Origin: Spirochaetaceae bacterium
GTDB lineage: Bacteria > Spirochaetota > Spirochaetia > DSM-27196 > SLAA01
Assembly: GCA_003556605.1 (NCBI GenBank)
Contig: PWQX01000148.1
Location: 1-51,320 of the forward strand
Length of the DNA stretch: 51,320 nt
Reading direction: 5' to 3'
The translations under genes and the position numbers were made by a program. This document shows positions 51,276 through 51,320 of the stretch, one piece after another. Within the stretch, counting starts at the first letter, position 1. The number at the start of each line of letters is the position of its first letter. The notes under the pieces were generated by a model. That model saw only the letters and a list, made by a program, of their open reading frames with translations. It did not search any database and was not told the DNA's origin.

Positions 51276-51318
51276 TCGCCTGCCCGCCCGCACGCCCGCC
51301 GGCACGCCCGCCCGCCCC
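51276..51318. repeat. C-rich degenerate repeat at the window edge
   Basis: A nearly pure pyrimidine/GC stretch with repeated GCACGCCCGCC (two copies) and shorter CCCGCC units. It runs to the end of the window, so its full extent is unknown. Confidence 0.6.
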
Positions 51319-51320
51319 GC

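Noticed and set aside
51276-51318. CRISPR array or tRNA at the right end
   Set aside because: The repeats are short, degenerate and GC-only without spacers; no cloverleaf can be drawn.
1-51320. Phage, transposon or defence island
   Set aside because: No integrase, transposase, toxin-antitoxin, restriction or CRISPR-associated protein was recognised; the gene content is housekeeping throughout.

Overview
The window is GC-rich (roughly 60-65 %), densely packed bacterial chromosome. I see about 35 protein genes, almost all housekeeping. I see no rRNA or tRNA gene, no CRISPR array, no integrase or transposase, and no classical defence locus. The organism is probably a free-living bacterium with a respiratory citric-acid cycle plus anaerobe-type proteins (PerR, Dps, rubredoxin). 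The gene mix (AddA-type helicase-nuclease, MoxR/DUF58/transglutaminase/TPR block, LDH-like malate dehydrogenases) would fit a GC-rich spirochaete or relative. That placement is an impression, not a demonstration.

Layout. 1-2.9 kb: 3' part of an AddA/RecB-like helicase-nuclease. 2.9-4.0 kb (minus): a peroxide-stress pair, perR and dps, each with a recognisable promoter; perR has a Per-box-like site and an 11-unit GA microsatellite just before its start codon. 4.1-10.6 kb (plus): overlapping MoxR ATPase, DUF58 protein and a very large transglutaminase-TPR fusion, probably an envelope-associated operon. 10.6-16.0 kb: fatty-acid synthesis (fabH on minus; fabD-fabG-fabF on plus), interrupted by a ChaN/EreA-like membrane-anchored protein. 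16.1-17.0 kb (minus): rubredoxin, too short for a normal ORF cutoff, and a TPR protein.

17.1-31.9 kb is a citric-acid-cycle supercluster: fumC (minus); a divergent tandem pair of malate dehydrogenase homologues, of which the first lacks two active-site residues; and an eight-gene minus-strand operon sdhA-sdhB-sucC-sucD-sucA-sucB-lpd-gltA with a good promoter upstream of sdhA. Together these give citrate synthase, 2-oxoglutarate dehydrogenase, succinyl-CoA synthetase, succinate dehydrogenase (catalytic subunits only, no membrane anchors), fumarase and malate dehydrogenase. Aconitase and isocitrate dehydrogenase are not in the window.

32-44.8 kb holds mixed single genes: quinone oxidoreductase, M48 protease, cysteine synthase, a DUF362 protein with many C-terminal cysteines, exonuclease I, a small membrane protein, a pRiA4b-ORF3-domain protein, a second FabF, an AraC regulator overlapping an AlkA-like DNA glycosylase, and a hotdog thioesterase. 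Several of these have a -10-like hexamer only 5-9 nt before the start codon and no Shine-Dalgarno sequence, suggesting leaderless transcripts.

44.8-51.3 kb: a 611-residue conserved-looking protein of unknown function with eight cysteines, then the most unusual gene of the window, a 1402-residue membrane protein joining an LTA-synthase-like alkaline-phosphatase-fold domain, a glycerophosphodiesterase-like domain and an endonuclease/exonuclease/phosphatase-fold domain. The right end carries three GTTAAC sites around a near-palindrome and a C-rich repeat.
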